NCBI GenBank assembly: GCA_946554335.1
Contig: CAMNSA010000002.1
Location: 207,988-271,987, forward strand
DNA length: 64,000 nt
Direction of reading: 5' to 3'
From: an uncultured Neglectibacter sp.
Lineage (GTDB): Bacteria > Bacillota > Clostridia > Oscillospirales > Acutalibacteraceae
The notes below the pieces were generated by a model. The model worked only from the letters and a program-made list of their open reading frames with translations. It was not told the origin of the DNA and did no database searches. The position numbers and the translations under genes are program-made. Positions 23,954 to 32,596 of the stretch are shown one piece after another. The first letter of the stretch is position 1. The number at the start of each line of letters is the position of its first letter.

Positions 23954-24261
23954 GTGAAAGATCCTCCTTTTTTGTAAAGCCGCTTTCCGTGAGGCGTGAC
24001 ACAATAACCTGCCGCGCTGAAAAGAAGGGATCTGTAACCAGAATAGCACCTTGTCTGGACAGCGTTGTGTCATGTTTTCTTTTTTTAAAAGAAAAAGCTT
24101 CACGCCTTAACCGTTTTTCGGGAAAGCCGCTGCTCTTTCTGCCATTATATCAAATTTTCGGGGACTGCAACAGCCTTTTTCCCGGATTCATAAAGAATGT
24201 CTTTCACGAATATAATTTTCTGAGGACAGGACGAAACCTCGGGGAAATTCGAGAGAAAGGC
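23954..24261. other. Divergent intergenic region
   Basis: About 300 bases between the PAP2 gene and the P-type ATPase without a gene I can support. TATAAT at 24211-24216 with a weak TTCATA 18 bases upstream is a possible promoter for the ATPase. A TTTTCTTTTTTTAAAAGAAAA dyad lies near 24075. Confidence 0.4.
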
Positions 24262-26901
24262 ATGGTTTTTCAGATGGAGTTTCACAGCGTAAGCTGGCAG
24301 GAAACAGCTGAACAGCTGGGCGTAGACCCGCGGCGGGGCCTTGCGCGCACCCAGATCCAAAAGCGGTTTGCAGGCTTTGGCAAAAACGAAATCAAAGAGG
24401 GTAAAAAAAAGAATCTGCTTTTGCGGTTTTTGGGCCAGTTTAAGGATCTCATGGTCTTGATCCTGCTCATGGCCGCCGGGATCTCCTTTGCGGTGTCATG
24501 GTTCGAGGGGGATGGGAATTTTGTGGATCCCATCATTATTCTGGCCATTGTGCTGTGCAACGCTCTCATTGGAATGACGCAGGAAATGCGGGCGGATAAA
24601 GCAATCGCCGCCTTGAAGAAGCTCACCTCTCCCCACGCCCATGTGCTGCGGGAGGGAAAACGCTGTGAGGTGGAAAGCTGGCAGCTGGTGCCGGGGGATG
24701 TGGTGTTTCTCTCCTCCGGAGACCTGGTGCCTGCTGATATCCGGCTGCTGAAAACAGTGGAGCTGAAAGCCGAGGAATCAGCTTTGACGGGAGAGTCCCT
24801 TCCGGTGGAGAAAACGGCGGAGCTTCTCTGTCCGGAGCAAGCTCCCTTGGCGGAACGAAAGAACATGGTGTTCGCCTCTGCCGGAATCGCCTCCGGCTCC
24901 GGTGTTGGGATCGTTGTGAACACCGGAATGAACACGGCTATGGGGAAGATCGCCGCCATGCTGGAAAAGGAAAAAACCCCGGAAACGCCTCTGCAGAAAA
25001 AGCTCAGCGAAACCGGAAAGGTGCTGGGAGGCGGGGTACTGATCATCTGCCTCGTTATCCTGGGACTGGGGCTTTTGCAGCACACCGCGCCCCTGGAAAT
25101 GTTTATGATCGCCATCAGCCTGGGCGTGGCCGCCATCCCGGAAGGGCTGACGGCGGTGGTGACAATCGTTTTGGCTATGGGCATGAAGCGAATGGCTCAG
25201 AAGCGCGCCATCATCCGCCATATGCCGGCGGTGGAAACCCTGGGAAGCACCCAGGTGATCTGCTCTGACAAAACGGGGACTCTCACTCAGAATCAGATGA
25301 CGGTAACGGCGTTCTGCGGGGCCTATGGAGGGGAAAACCTGGAATCGGCGGGGGCGCAGTTCGCGCTGGAGCTTTCCGTGCTCTGCAACAATTCGGAGAT
25401 ACAGGGCAGCGCACTTCTGGGAGACCCTACGGAAACTGCCTTTCTGCCCGCCTGTAAAAAGACGAAAATGCAGCTGGAGGAGGCGTTCCCGCGGGTAGGA
25501 GAGATCCCCTTTTCCTCTCTGAGAAAAATGATGACTACCGTTCACAAGCTGGAAAACGGATACCGTATCATCAGCAAGGGCGCGCCGGATGTGCTGATCG
25601 CGCGCTGCAGCAGGCTGAGAAGAGGAAGGGAAGAGGTTCCCTTTACCGGGGGGATGAAGGCAAAGCTGCTTTCCGATAACGAAAAACTGGCTGCTTCGGC
25701 GCTCAGGGTGCTGGGAGTAGCGTATCGGGATGTTTCCGAGCTTCCCGGAGATGACAGGAGCATCGAAAGCGAACTGGTGTTCTCAGGGCTCATCGGTATG
25801 GAAGACCCGCCCCGGCCGGGAGTCAGGGAAGCGGTGCTGGAATGTAGGCGAGCGGGGATCTTGCCTGTGATGATCACGGGAGATCACGCCGCCACGGCGC
25901 TGGCCATTGGAAAGCGCATCGGCATTACAGGAGAAAACGGGCGGGTGATGACCGGAACGCAGCTGGAGGAGCTTTCCGCCACACAGCTCAGCGAGAAAAT
26001 TTTCGACTATCAGATTTTTGCCAGGGTCTCTCCGGAGCATAAGGTGAAGATCGTCAAAGCCTTTCAGCACAGGGGCATGGTGGTGGCCATGACAGGAGAC
26101 GGGGTAAACGACGCGCCGGCTCTCAAAAGCGCGGACATCGGCTGCGCAATGGGGAAAAACGGCACAGAGGTGGCGAAGTCCGCCGCGGATATGGTGCTGA
26201 CAGACGACGATTTCTCCACCATCGTCAGCGCGGTGCGGGAGGGCAGAGGGATCTACAGGAATATCCGGAAAACCATCCATTTTTTGCTTTCCTGCAATAT
26301 CGGAGAGGTGCTGGTGGTGCTGATGGCCTTCTTGCTTCGCCTGCCCACGCCGCTGCTTGCGATCCATCTGCTGTGGGTGAATCTTGTCACCGATTCTCTT
26401 CCGGCACTGGCGCTGGGGGCGGACCCCTTCGGAAAGGATATCATGGAGGAGCCTCCCCATAAAAGGCAGGAGGGGATTTTTTCCGGGGGAATGGGCTTTT
26501 CCATCGCGGTGGAGGGCTGCCTTGTAGGGGCGCTTTCTCTTTTAGCCTATACCATCGGACGCATCCGATTTGACTTAGACCCCGCAAATCCCGTCATCGG
26601 CAGAACCATGGCCTTCGCGGTGCTGAGCCTTTCCCAGCTGGTGCATAGCTTCAATATGCGCAGCGAACATTCTGTCATTCGGCTGGGGGTCTTCTCCAAC
26701 CGGAAGCTGAACGGAGCCTTCCTGATCTGTTCCTTCCTGATGGCCAGCGTGATCCTGTTCCCAACTTTAAATGCCGTATTCAAAACGGCGGCGCTCACAT
26801 TCTCTCAATGGCTGATCGTCTGGGCGCTTTCGCTGTTTCCTCTTCTTGCCGTGGAGGGCGAGAAGCTGCTGCTGGAGAGCCGTTCCAAAAATAAGAAATA
26901 G
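24262..26901 (+). CDS. Calcium-type cation-translocating P-type ATPase
   Basis: An 879-residue P2-type ATPase. Order of parts: N-terminal cytoplasmic region, M1-M2, actuator domain with the TGES loop (SALTGESLPVEK), M3-M4 with AAIPEGL (cation site), phosphorylation site CSDKTGTLTQNQM, nucleotide-binding domain with KGAPDVLI, hinge MTGDGVNDAPALKSADIGCAMG, and M5-M10 including LLWVNLVTDSLPALALG. The PEGL and NLVTDSLPA motifs match SERCA/PMCA-like Ca2+ pumps rather than Na+/K+ or heavy-metal pumps. It would expel Ca2+ at the cell membrane. Start at ATG 24262 behind GAGAGAAAGG; ATG 24274 is also possible. Confidence 0.9.
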   Translation: MVFQMEFHSVSWQETAEQLGVDPRRGLARTQIQKRFAGFGKNEIKEGKKKNLLLRFLGQFKDLMVLILLMAAGISFAVSWFEGDGNFVDPIIILAIVLCNALIGMTQEMRADKAIAALKKLTSPHAHVLREGKRCEVESWQLVPGDVVFLSSGDLVPADIRLLKTVELKAEESALTGESLPVEKTAELLCPEQAPLAERKNMVFASAGIASGSGVGIVVNTGMNTAMGKIAAMLEKEKTPETPLQKKLSETGKVLGGGVLIICLVILGLGLLQHTAPLEMFMIAISLGVAAIPEGLTAVVTIVLAMGMKRMAQKRAIIRHMPAVETLGSTQVICSDKTGTLTQNQMTVTAFCGAYGGENLESAGAQFALELSVLCNNSEIQGSALLGDPTETAFLPACKKTKMQLEEAFPRVGEIPFSSLRKMMTTVHKLENGYRIISKGAPDVLIARCSRLRRGREEVPFTGGMKAKLLSDNEKLAASALRVLGVAYRDVSELPGDDRSIESELVFSGLIGMEDPPRPGVREAVLECRRAGILPVMITGDHAATALAIGKRIGITGENGRVMTGTQLEELSATQLSEKIFDYQIFARVSPEHKVKIVKAFQHRGMVVAMTGDGVNDAPALKSADIGCAMGKNGTEVAKSAADMVLTDDDFSTIVSAVREGRGIYRNIRKTIHFLLSCNIGEVLVVLMAFLLRLPTPLLAIHLLWVNLVTDSLPALALGADPFGKDIMEEPPHKRQEGIFSGGMGFSIAVEGCLVGALSLLAYTIGRIRFDLDPANPVIGRTMAFAVLSLSQLVHSFNMRSEHSVIRLGVFSNRKLNGAFLICSFLMASVILFPTLNAVFKTAALTFSQWLIVWALSLFPLLAVEGEKLLLESRSKNKK

Positions 26902-26920
26902 GGGCGCCTCAGGCGCCCCT
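26900..26920 (+). terminator. Terminator after the P-type ATPase
   Basis: A 9-bp perfect stem (AGGGGCGCC arm, 26900-26908 with 26912-26920) that overlaps the stop codon; the tail is only moderately T-rich. The short stretch behind it (about 26960-26990) is a fragment of the dispersed CTAAC-rich repeat. Confidence 0.65.
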
Positions 26921-26984
26921 AAATGTTCTTGATCTAAAGAGGCGCTAAGGTCAAAGGCCCTTTCTAACAACTAATAACTCCCCT

Positions 26985-27824
26985 CTAATAACCAGCACGG
27001 TAAAGGCTTTTTACCATCGCGATCTCTCTCCCGTACCCTGCCAGATCATTGGGCGTCTCCAGATAAAACGGCAGTTCCCGAAGCTGTGGGTGGTTGACGA
27101 GCTGTTCTATCGCGTCAAGCCCCAGCTCGCCTTCGCCCAGCTTTTGGTGCCGGTCCTTGTGGCTTCCCAGAGGGTTCATGGTGTCGTTTAAATGGATGGC
27201 CTTGAGCTTAGGAAGGCCGATCACACGGTCAAAGTCCTCCAACACAGCATTGAGACGCCCTTTGATATCGTAGCCTCCGTCAAAAACATGGCAGGTGTCC
27301 AGACACACGCCCATTTTTTCCGGGAGACTTACCCGCTTCAGGATCTCCTGAAGCTCCTCAAAGCTTCTCCCCACCTCTGAGCCCTTTCCCGCCATGGTTT
27401 CCAGCAGCACGGTGGTGGACTGATTGGGGGAGAGAATCTCATTTAGCTGGGAAGCGATGAGCTCGATGCCCTTTTTCGCCCCCTGCTTTACATGGCTTCC
27501 GGGATGAAAATTATAGAGGCTTCCCGGGATATGCTCCAGCCGCATAAGGTCGTCTGCCATGGTGTTTCTCGCAAACTCCCTGAGCCCTTCGTCTGCCGCA
27601 CATGCATTCAGGGTGTAGGGGGCGTGGGCCAGAATGGGGAAAAAGTGATGTTCCTCCGCCAGTGCACGATAGGCGGCAATATCGGATAAATCCAGCTCTT
27701 TCGCTTTTCCGCCTCGGGGATTACGGGTGAAAAACTGAAAGGTGTTGGCTCCGATTTTCAGGGCTTCCTCTCCCATATGGAGAAATCCCTTTGCGCTGGA
27801 GAGATGGCATCCGATTTTCAGCAT
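26985..27824 (-). CDS. nfo: Deoxyribonuclease IV (AP endonuclease, Nfo)
   Basis: A 279-residue zinc-dependent AP endonuclease that incises abasic sites in base-excision repair. Signature blocks are [10 protein letters not shown] at the N-terminus, [90 protein letters not shown] and the C-terminal PFYLETPND; these contain the His/Asp/Glu ligands for three zinc ions. Start at 27824 behind AAGGAGG. It overlaps the NUDIX gene by seven bases, suggesting one transcript for genome-maintenance genes. Confidence 0.96.
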   Translation of the reverse strand: MLKIGCHLSSAKGFLHMGEEALKIGANTFQFFTRNPRGGKAKELDLSDIAAYRALAEEHHFFPILAHAPYTLNACAADEGLREFARNTMADDLMRLEHIPGSLYNFHPGSHVKQGAKKGIELIASQLNEILSPNQSTTVLLETMAGKGSEVGRSFEELQEILKRVSLPEKMGVCLDTCHVFDGGYDIKGRLNAVLEDFDRVIGLPKLKAIHLNDTMNPLGSHKDRHQKLGEGELGLDAIEQLVNHPQLRELPFYLETPNDLAGYGREIAMVKSLYRAGY

Positions 27825-28351
27825 GGCGCGGCCTCCTTGTCTGGCAGAGAAAAGGGCTCTGTTTTCAACAGCTCCTCCATGATAGAGGTTTCCCGCAAAA
27901 CCCAGGGATTCCTCTCTTTCTTCAAAAGCGCCCGGTTTTTTTCCAGAGCCGGGGGCAGAGCGAACCACACCGGGCGAAATTCTTCTTCCAGCTCATAGTC
28001 TTCCAGAGAAAGAGCAGAAGGCGCGCCCTCTACCTCGCAGAAAAAGTAGTGGGAGGTCATTTCCAGAATATCGGCGGTCGTTCCCCTGCGCCGTTCTTTT
28101 GCGGTGCACCAGAGCTTTTGAGAGCCTGCCTTCATACGGTAGCCGGTCTCTTCCAGAATCTCCCGGGACAAAGCGTCCTCAAGGCTCTCGTTTTCCTCTA
28201 CGCCTCCGCCTGGGAATTTGTAGTCTCCAAACTTGTTGGTCACCAGGAGAAGCTTTCTGTTGTTTACAATGATCCCCCTCACCGCGGTGCGGAATAACAC
28301 AGAGCCGCCCTCGGGATAGTTTTTACTGTCAAAAATGAAGGTTCGTTCCAT
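27818..28351 (-). CDS. NUDIX hydrolase
   Basis: A 177-residue NUDIX protein. The NUDIX box reads [24 protein letters not shown] (residues about 47-70), containing the REILEET core that binds Mg2+. Upstream [26 protein letters not shown] is the usual first sheet. Members hydrolyse nucleoside diphosphates linked to another group; the substrate is not evident. Position directly before nfo and behind a GDPD gene is compatible with house-cleaning. Confidence 0.9.
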   Translation of the reverse strand: MERTFIFDSKNYPEGGSVLFRTAVRGIIVNNRKLLLVTNKFGDYKFPGGGVEENESLEDALSREILEETGYRMKAGSQKLWCTAKERRRGTTADILEMTSHYFFCEVEGAPSALSLEDYELEEEFRPVWFALPPALEKNRALLKKERNPWVLRETSIMEELLKTEPFSLPDKEAAPC

Positions 28352-28357
28352 GGGGAA

Positions 28358-29083
28358 TTATTCCTTTTCCAGAATATTGGTGGTGATGAAATCCACACCC
28401 CATGAGATCAGGCGCCGGGCGTCCTCCTCCTCGTTTACCGTCCAGCAGTTGACGGTGATCCCTTTGGCGTGAAATTCCTCTACCAGCTCCTTTGTCAAAA
28501 CGGGGAAATAGATGTCCAGGTCGATCTTATCTGCGGCAAGCCGGTCGGAAAGTCCCGCAGGAATGGTGCTTGTCAGGAACTGGCAGGGCTGAGCGGGAAG
28601 AAGCTTTCTCAGCTTTACAAGGTTTTCATAGGCAAAGGCGATGAAAACCACATGGTCAAGCCATCCGATTTCCCGGATCCGCGCGACGATCTCCTGAAGC
28701 TCTTCCGGCGTGAAGTCGGATTTCAGCTCCAAGACAGCGGTCTTTTCGTACTGCTTGCAGATGCCGATATATTCCTCTAAGGTGGGAAGGCACAGGTCGT
28801 TCCGGTCCTTTTTCCCGTTTCGGTTTTGAAGCCGGATCTGCCTCAAAGAGTCAAAGGTACTCTCTTCCACATTGATCTGGTCGCCGCTTACCCGGAGGGT
28901 ATCCCCATCGTGGATCAAAATGAAATTTCCGTCGGCGGTGCGGTGAATGTCTGTTTCGATCCCGTAATAAGAGCGGTTTCCCGCGGCTACGAAAGCTGCG
29001 CAGGTGTTTTCCTTTTCCAGTCCGCTCAGGCCTCGGTGGGCCACCAGCTGAGTTTTTCCGGCGTTTACTTTGCAGGTGTTCAT
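28358..29083 (-). CDS. Glycerophosphodiester phosphodiesterase
   Basis: A 241-residue TIM-barrel enzyme that splits glycerophosphodiesters into glycerol 3-phosphate and an alcohol. Signature parts are LVAHRGLSGLEKENT (catalytic His and Arg), YGIETDIHRTADGNFILIHDGDTLRVSG (Glu/Asp metal ligands and second His) and AVLELKSD (metal Glu). No signal peptide, so it is likely cytosolic. Start at 29083 behind AAAGGAG rather than GTG 29104. Six bases separate it from the NUDIX gene. Confidence 0.92.
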   Translation of the reverse strand: MNTCKVNAGKTQLVAHRGLSGLEKENTCAAFVAAGNRSYYGIETDIHRTADGNFILIHDGDTLRVSGDQINVEESTFDSLRQIRLQNRNGKKDRNDLCLPTLEEYIGICKQYEKTAVLELKSDFTPEELQEIVARIREIGWLDHVVFIAFAYENLVKLRKLLPAQPCQFLTSTIPAGLSDRLAADKIDLDIYFPVLTKELVEEFHAKGITVNCWTVNEEEDARRLISWGVDFITTNILEKE

Positions 29084-29106
29084 GATAGAAGACTCCTTTT
29101 TCACTT

Positions 29107-29883
29107 TTATCTGTCAGAGCAAGGCTCTGAATCTGCTGGCTTGAGGGCCCTGGTGGCCCAGAAGGTGGGGATATGATACTCGTGCAGCTTTCCCTCTCCG
29201 TTGAAGTCCTCATAAAGATGGGTGAGGAGAAAGCCGGCTTCCAGCTGGCCGCCGATCTGCTCTTCCAGAGTGTGGGAAAACTGAATTCCCCAATCGTTTT
29301 TCATGGAGTCCTCATAGAGCGCGGGGTCCTTTAAGGGGTCAGAGGGCAGCTTGTATTTTAAGAAGGTTTCCGTTTCGTCGAAAATAAAGTTCATGCCGTT
29401 GTCCAGACCGCACAGCAGAACGCCGTTTTCCCTGAGGATCCGGAAACACTCCCGAAAAATCGGCTTGACCTCCCTGACATAGCAGTTGGAAACGGGATGA
29501 AAGATCAAGTCAAAGGAGTTGTCCTCAAAGGGCAGGGGCTTTGTCATGTCGCACTGCAAAACCTCCACCTCATAGCCCTCCCGCCGGGCCACTTGACGCT
29601 CCGCCTCGCATTGGGCAAGAGAGTAATCCAGAACGGTGCAGTTAGCCCCCAGGGCGGAGAAAATGGGGATCTGCTGCCCGCCTCCGCTGGCAAGGCCCAG
29701 CACCTTTTTCCCGTTCAGGTCGCCGAACCAGTGATGTGGGACCGCCTTTGTGGGCGTGAGGAGCACCTGCCACTCTCCGTCTTTTGCCTTTTGGTATTCC
29801 TCGTGAGTGATCGATTTTCCCCATTGCCAGCCGTTCTCGCACCACCGATCGATCACTTTGGAATTGATCTCCTGGTATTCCAT
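29107..29883 (-). CDS. Class I SAM-dependent methyltransferase
   Basis: A 258-residue methyltransferase. SAM-binding motif I is VLGLASGGGQQIPIFSALGA, followed by CTVLDYSLAQCE (acidic residue binding the ribose), VLQCDMTKPLPFEDNSFDLIFHPVS (motifs II/III) and RILRENGVLLCGLDNG. The N-terminal IDRWCENGWQWGKSITHEEY is typical of a Firmicute subgroup with no known substrate. Start at 29883 behind AAAAAGGAG. The stop lies 23 bases before the GDPD start, so co-transcription is likely. Confidence 0.87.
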   Translation of the reverse strand: MEYQEINSKVIDRWCENGWQWGKSITHEEYQKAKDGEWQVLLTPTKAVPHHWFGDLNGKKVLGLASGGGQQIPIFSALGANCTVLDYSLAQCEAERQVARREGYEVEVLQCDMTKPLPFEDNSFDLIFHPVSNCYVREVKPIFRECFRILRENGVLLCGLDNGMNFIFDETETFLKYKLPSDPLKDPALYEDSMKNDWGIQFSHTLEEQIGGQLEAGFLLTHLYEDFNGEGKLHEYHIPTFWATRALKPADSEPCSDR

Positions 29884-30094
29884 CGGTTTCTCCTTTTTGA
29901 AAGCTCTTATCAAAGCAGCGGACTGAATCGCTCTATATTGCGCCGTCCGCACAATACGGAGCGCACGGGTAAGTCTCTGTCGTTTTTTCTATCATACCTC
30001 TTGAAAGGTCAATTAGCAAGGAGAGATTTCCATAGGCTTCTCTCTCCAAAATAAAAACAGCCTCGCGCTTCTAAAAATAGAACCGCAAAGCTGC

Positions 30095-30298
30095 TTATTC
30101 ATCGGGAATATATTCGGCTACATCTTCTAACCGGCAATTCAAAATTGCACATAGCTTGTCCAGCGTATGCGTTGATACCGGCAGATTAGCCTGGAGACGC
30201 TGAACGGTTGCATGGCTCATGCCGTGCTTGAAACGCAGGGTATAGGTTGTCACCTTCTGTTCTGCCATTGTTTTCCACAACGGCGCATAGTGAATCAT
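30095..30298 (-). CDS. Small HTH (Cro/C1-type) regulator
   Basis: A 67-residue DNA-binding protein consisting of a single five-helix XRE domain: MAEQKVTTYTLRFKHGMSHATVQRLQAN supplies the HTH, and LDKLCAILNCRLEDVAEYIPD the closing helices, as in the YozG/Cro-like family. It is divergent from a SLOG gene with a 92-base intergenic region that holds a promoter and an inverted repeat, so it probably regulates both. A GGAGG precedes the start by about nine bases. Confidence 0.87.
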   Translation of the reverse strand: MIHYAPLWKTMAEQKVTTYTLRFKHGMSHATVQRLQANLPVSTHTLDKLCAILNCRLEDVAEYIPDE

Positions 30299-30312
30299 CG
30301 TCTCCGGCCTCC

Positions 30313-30374
30313 TTTACAGTCTTTATTATGGCTGATATAATGGCCATATGGTATGGCTATTATTTAGCCATACC
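30313..30374 (+). promoter_or_regulatory. Promoter and putative operator of the SLOG gene
   Basis: TTTACA (30313-30318), 17 bases, TATAAT (30336-30341). Immediately downstream, a perfect 10-bp inverted repeat (GGTATGGCTA at 30350-30359 and TAGCCATACC at 30365-30374) overlaps the expected start of transcription; related TATGGC/GGCCATA half-sites flank the -10 box. The HTH regulator encoded divergently is the obvious candidate to bind it. Confidence 0.75.
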
Positions 30375-30390
30375 ACAAAGGAGGCGGATT

Positions 30391-30912
30391 ATGATATTTG
30401 AAAAATGTTGTGCATTTACAGGCCATCGTCCGAGGAAGTTTCCCTGGGGCTACGACGAGTCCGATGCCCGATGTGTCGCGCTGAAAGAAACGCTTACCAA
30501 AGAGATTGCCAAGCTGGTTGAGGCCGGATATACCGATTTCCTATCCGGTATGGCGGAGGGAGCGGATACCTGGGCGGCGCTTGCTGTCCTTGCTCTGAAA
30601 AGAAAGAATCCCGCGTTGAAGCTTCACTGTATCCTGCCCTGTGAGGGACAGGGGGACAAGTGGTCAGCTTCAGCGCGGGAACTCTATTTTTCTATTTTGG
30701 AGCAGGCGGACGAGGTCGTGTATGTGAGTCGGGAATACCATGACGGCTGTATGCTCAAACGCAACCGCTATCTGGTAGATCACGCCGCCTGCCTGCTGGC
30801 TGTTTATGATGGAGAATGGAGGGGAGGGACGGCGATGACGGTGCGGTATGCCCGGAAGCTGGGGCGGGAGGTTATCGCTTTAAATCCCAATGCGGTAATG
30901 CCAACCTTCTAA
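30391..30912 (+). CDS. SLOG-family (DUF1273/YspA-like) nucleotide-binding protein
   Basis: A 173-residue Rossmann-like protein of the SLOG/LOG superfamily. It begins FEKCCAFTGHRPRKFPWGYDE, has the phosphate-binding FLSGMAEGADTWAA and ends with a GGTAMTVRYARKLGREVIALNP strand. SLOG proteins bind or process nucleotide-derived ligands and are found near phage-defence and prophage genes; no activity is known for this group. Start at ATG 30391 with a perfect AAAGGAGG at 30377-30384. The divergent HTH gene is its likely regulator. Confidence 0.85.
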   Translation: MIFEKCCAFTGHRPRKFPWGYDESDARCVALKETLTKEIAKLVEAGYTDFLSGMAEGADTWAALAVLALKRKNPALKLHCILPCEGQGDKWSASARELYFSILEQADEVVYVSREYHDGCMLKRNRYLVDHAACLLAVYDGEWRGGTAMTVRYARKLGREVIALNPNAVMPTF

Positions 30913-31004
30913 AGATGTTTGTGGCTTATGCAAATATCTCTCCCTTTTTTCCACCCAATATGATATAATAACAAAAACTTTGCAATGTCTGTGAGGAAAC
31001 TGAT

Positions 31005-31127
31005 ATGTCCACCAACCTCTCCAAACAGAAGCGGGACGACCTGCTCTCCAAAATCTCCGCGATCCGGGCCTATATCGCCGCCGCGCCCTGCGCGAGTTTT
31101 TCGGCGGCAAGGGCGGCGGTGGGCTGA
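31005..31127 (+). pseudogene. 5' remnant of a site-specific DNA methyltransferase gene
   Basis: A 40-codon frame begins MSTNLSKQKRDDLLSKISAI followed by RAYIAAAP and then runs into unrelated alanine-rich codons and a stop. The first 28 residues match, from memory, the N-terminus of a type III-like adenine DNA methyltransferase of Firmicutes that normally continues for several hundred residues. Homology seems to break at about 31085, where the 3' end of the DUF4180 gene overlaps on the other strand, marking a deletion or recombination joint. The assignment needs a database search. Confidence 0.45.
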
Positions 31128-31447
31128 AAGTAAATGTCCCGCCCGTGATTGCTCTCATACATAAAGTCCTTTAAGGGCTTGCTGGTATACTTGGAAAAAT
31201 CCCCGTACACCGCAAAGCGCACGCCGTAGTTGATGAATTTCTGCAAAATTTCTCCTGCCAGGCAGGTGCTCAAAACAAAGAAGTCATTGATTATGGCCTC
31301 TTTATTTAAAGCGATATTGGTGCAGCCTGTGTCATATTTCACCGTCATGATCAGTTCCAACGCGGACTGGACGTCCTTGATCAGCACCTCATCGCTGTTT
31401 ATGACCGCGATCTCTGTATTGCTTATCTTTAAAACTTCTGTTTTCAT
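31070..31447 (-). CDS. DUF4180 protein
   Basis: A 125-residue protein of the DUF4180 family, recognisable by KTEVLKISNTEIAVINSDEVLI, the central FFVLSTCLAGEILQKFINYG and the block YGDFSKYTSKPLKDFMYESN. Function is unknown. The last residues (AQGAAAI) may be non-native because the frame ends within the recombination joint with the methyltransferase remnant. It lies 12 bases downstream of a GNAT gene in the same direction. Confidence 0.85.
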   Translation of the reverse strand: MKTEVLKISNTEIAVINSDEVLIKDVQSALELIMTVKYDTGCTNIALNKEAIINDFFVLSTCLAGEILQKFINYGVRFAVYGDFSKYTSKPLKDFMYESNHGRDIYFQPTAALAAEKLAQGAAAI

Positions 31448-31459
31448 GTTGTACCTCTT

Positions 31460-32230
31460 TCACTTGTTCATTTCGTCAACGATGTTCTTGGGCTTCACCG
31501 TCATTTCCACCCAGGCAGGGACAAAGCCGCTTTTTACGGCGTTTCGGGCGGAGCGGATGTTTGACCAGGCGCAGCAATAAAACGGGACCTTTCCTCTTTC
31601 CAGAATTTCCACGGCCAAATTGCTTGTCATAGCGGAGGCGATCCCTTTTCTGCGGTATTCCGGCAGCACATCCACGCCGATCTGCCACATCTCTTCACAG
31701 TCGGCGGAGCAGGCCGCAAGCCCAATCAGCTTCCCCTTTTCAAAGGCGCCCACGCCCAAAACATCCAGCTCTTTTCTGTCCTTGCACAGCGCGTTGCTCC
31801 ACTGGGGCACATAGAGCTCTGAAAAGTCTTTTTGCTCCAGAACCTTCAGCTCGTAGTCACAGGACAGGCGCGTGAGCTTATTCAGATCGGGCAGAAAATA
31901 TTCCGCCATAAAGCAGACCTTCTGGCCGAAAGGCTCCAGGCGCTCCTCCAGCCAGTGCAGATTCGGTGTTTCAAAGCAGTGGAAGAATTCAAATTTCTGA
32001 AGATACTCTTCCACAAGTTCCCTGTATTCTCCTTTTACGGACGCGACGATATTGCTTCCATAGGAAACCAGGTTGCAGGCGATAGGCTCTTTGTAATATT
32101 TTCTGGCCAAAGGGCTGAGACTGAATTCTACAACGACATTTGCGCTTTTCAGAAAATCTGTATCGGACGCGTTAAGGTCTATGGCGGACTGCTGCATTGC
32201 AATTTTCAATATTTCTTGATTGCTGAACAT
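31460..32230 (-). CDS. GNAT-family N-acetyltransferase (two-part)
   Basis: A 256-residue protein with an N-terminal GNAT-like half and a C-terminal catalytic GNAT domain: FEKGKLIGLAACSADCEEMWQIGVDVLPEYRRKGIASAMTSNL carries the acetyl-CoA loop (YRRKGIA), and FYCCAWSNIRSARNAVKSGF completes it. Substrate unknown. Its SD (GGGAG) overlaps the stop codon of the frameshifted four-helix-bundle gene three bases upstream, so it appears to be translationally coupled to that element. Confidence 0.85.
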   Translation of the reverse strand: MFSNQEILKIAMQQSAIDLNASDTDFLKSANVVVEFSLSPLARKYYKEPIACNLVSYGSNIVASVKGEYRELVEEYLQKFEFFHCFETPNLHWLEERLEPFGQKVCFMAEYFLPDLNKLTRLSCDYELKVLEQKDFSELYVPQWSNALCKDRKELDVLGVGAFEKGKLIGLAACSADCEEMWQIGVDVLPEYRRKGIASAMTSNLAVEILERGKVPFYCCAWSNIRSARNAVKSGFVPAWVEMTVKPKNIVDEMNK

Positions 32231-32233
32231 GAA

Positions 32234-32583
32234 TTACTCCCTTCGATGTTTGACGGTCTTAACAGAGGCAATCAGTTTTCTGCGAATGGTTCCACACTTG
32301 TTGAGTAATCTTTTATAATCTGTACCATCAAACGAATTTAACTTAAATAGAATTTCAAGCCAATACTCTGTTTTCATAACACTCTTTTAAAGCAATTTCT
32401 AATTTGTTTATAAAATCGGCATTGCTCTGTGCATATTTTGCTTCATGTGAATTGGCACCGATGGATGAACAAGAACGCAATAATTGATTGACAAATACAG
32501 AGCGGCCTTTTATTCCATCACAAATTGTGGTTGTTTCAACAGTTAGCTCTACTGCTAATTCCTTAATTTTTTTTGTGATCCAT
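32234..32583 (-). pseudogene. Four-helix-bundle (S23/IVS-like) protein gene with two frameshifts
   Basis: Read with two single-base corrections this gives a full-length four-helix-bundle protein of about 115 residues. From ATG 32583 (SD AAAAGGAG upstream) the frame meets a stop after six codons because of an A8 tract (32566-32573 as T8 on the plus strand); one base fewer continues into KIKELAVELTVETTTICDGI, then LLRSCSSIGANSHEAKYAQ, the family core. A second shift at GAAAAC near 32386 hides the C-terminus TEYWLEILFKLN...KLIASVKTVKHRRE, ending at 32234. Family members resemble proteins encoded in 23S rRNA intervening sequences. Real inactivation, slippage or sequencing error are all possible. 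Confidence 0.75.
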
Positions 32584-32596
32584 AAAAACTCCTTTT

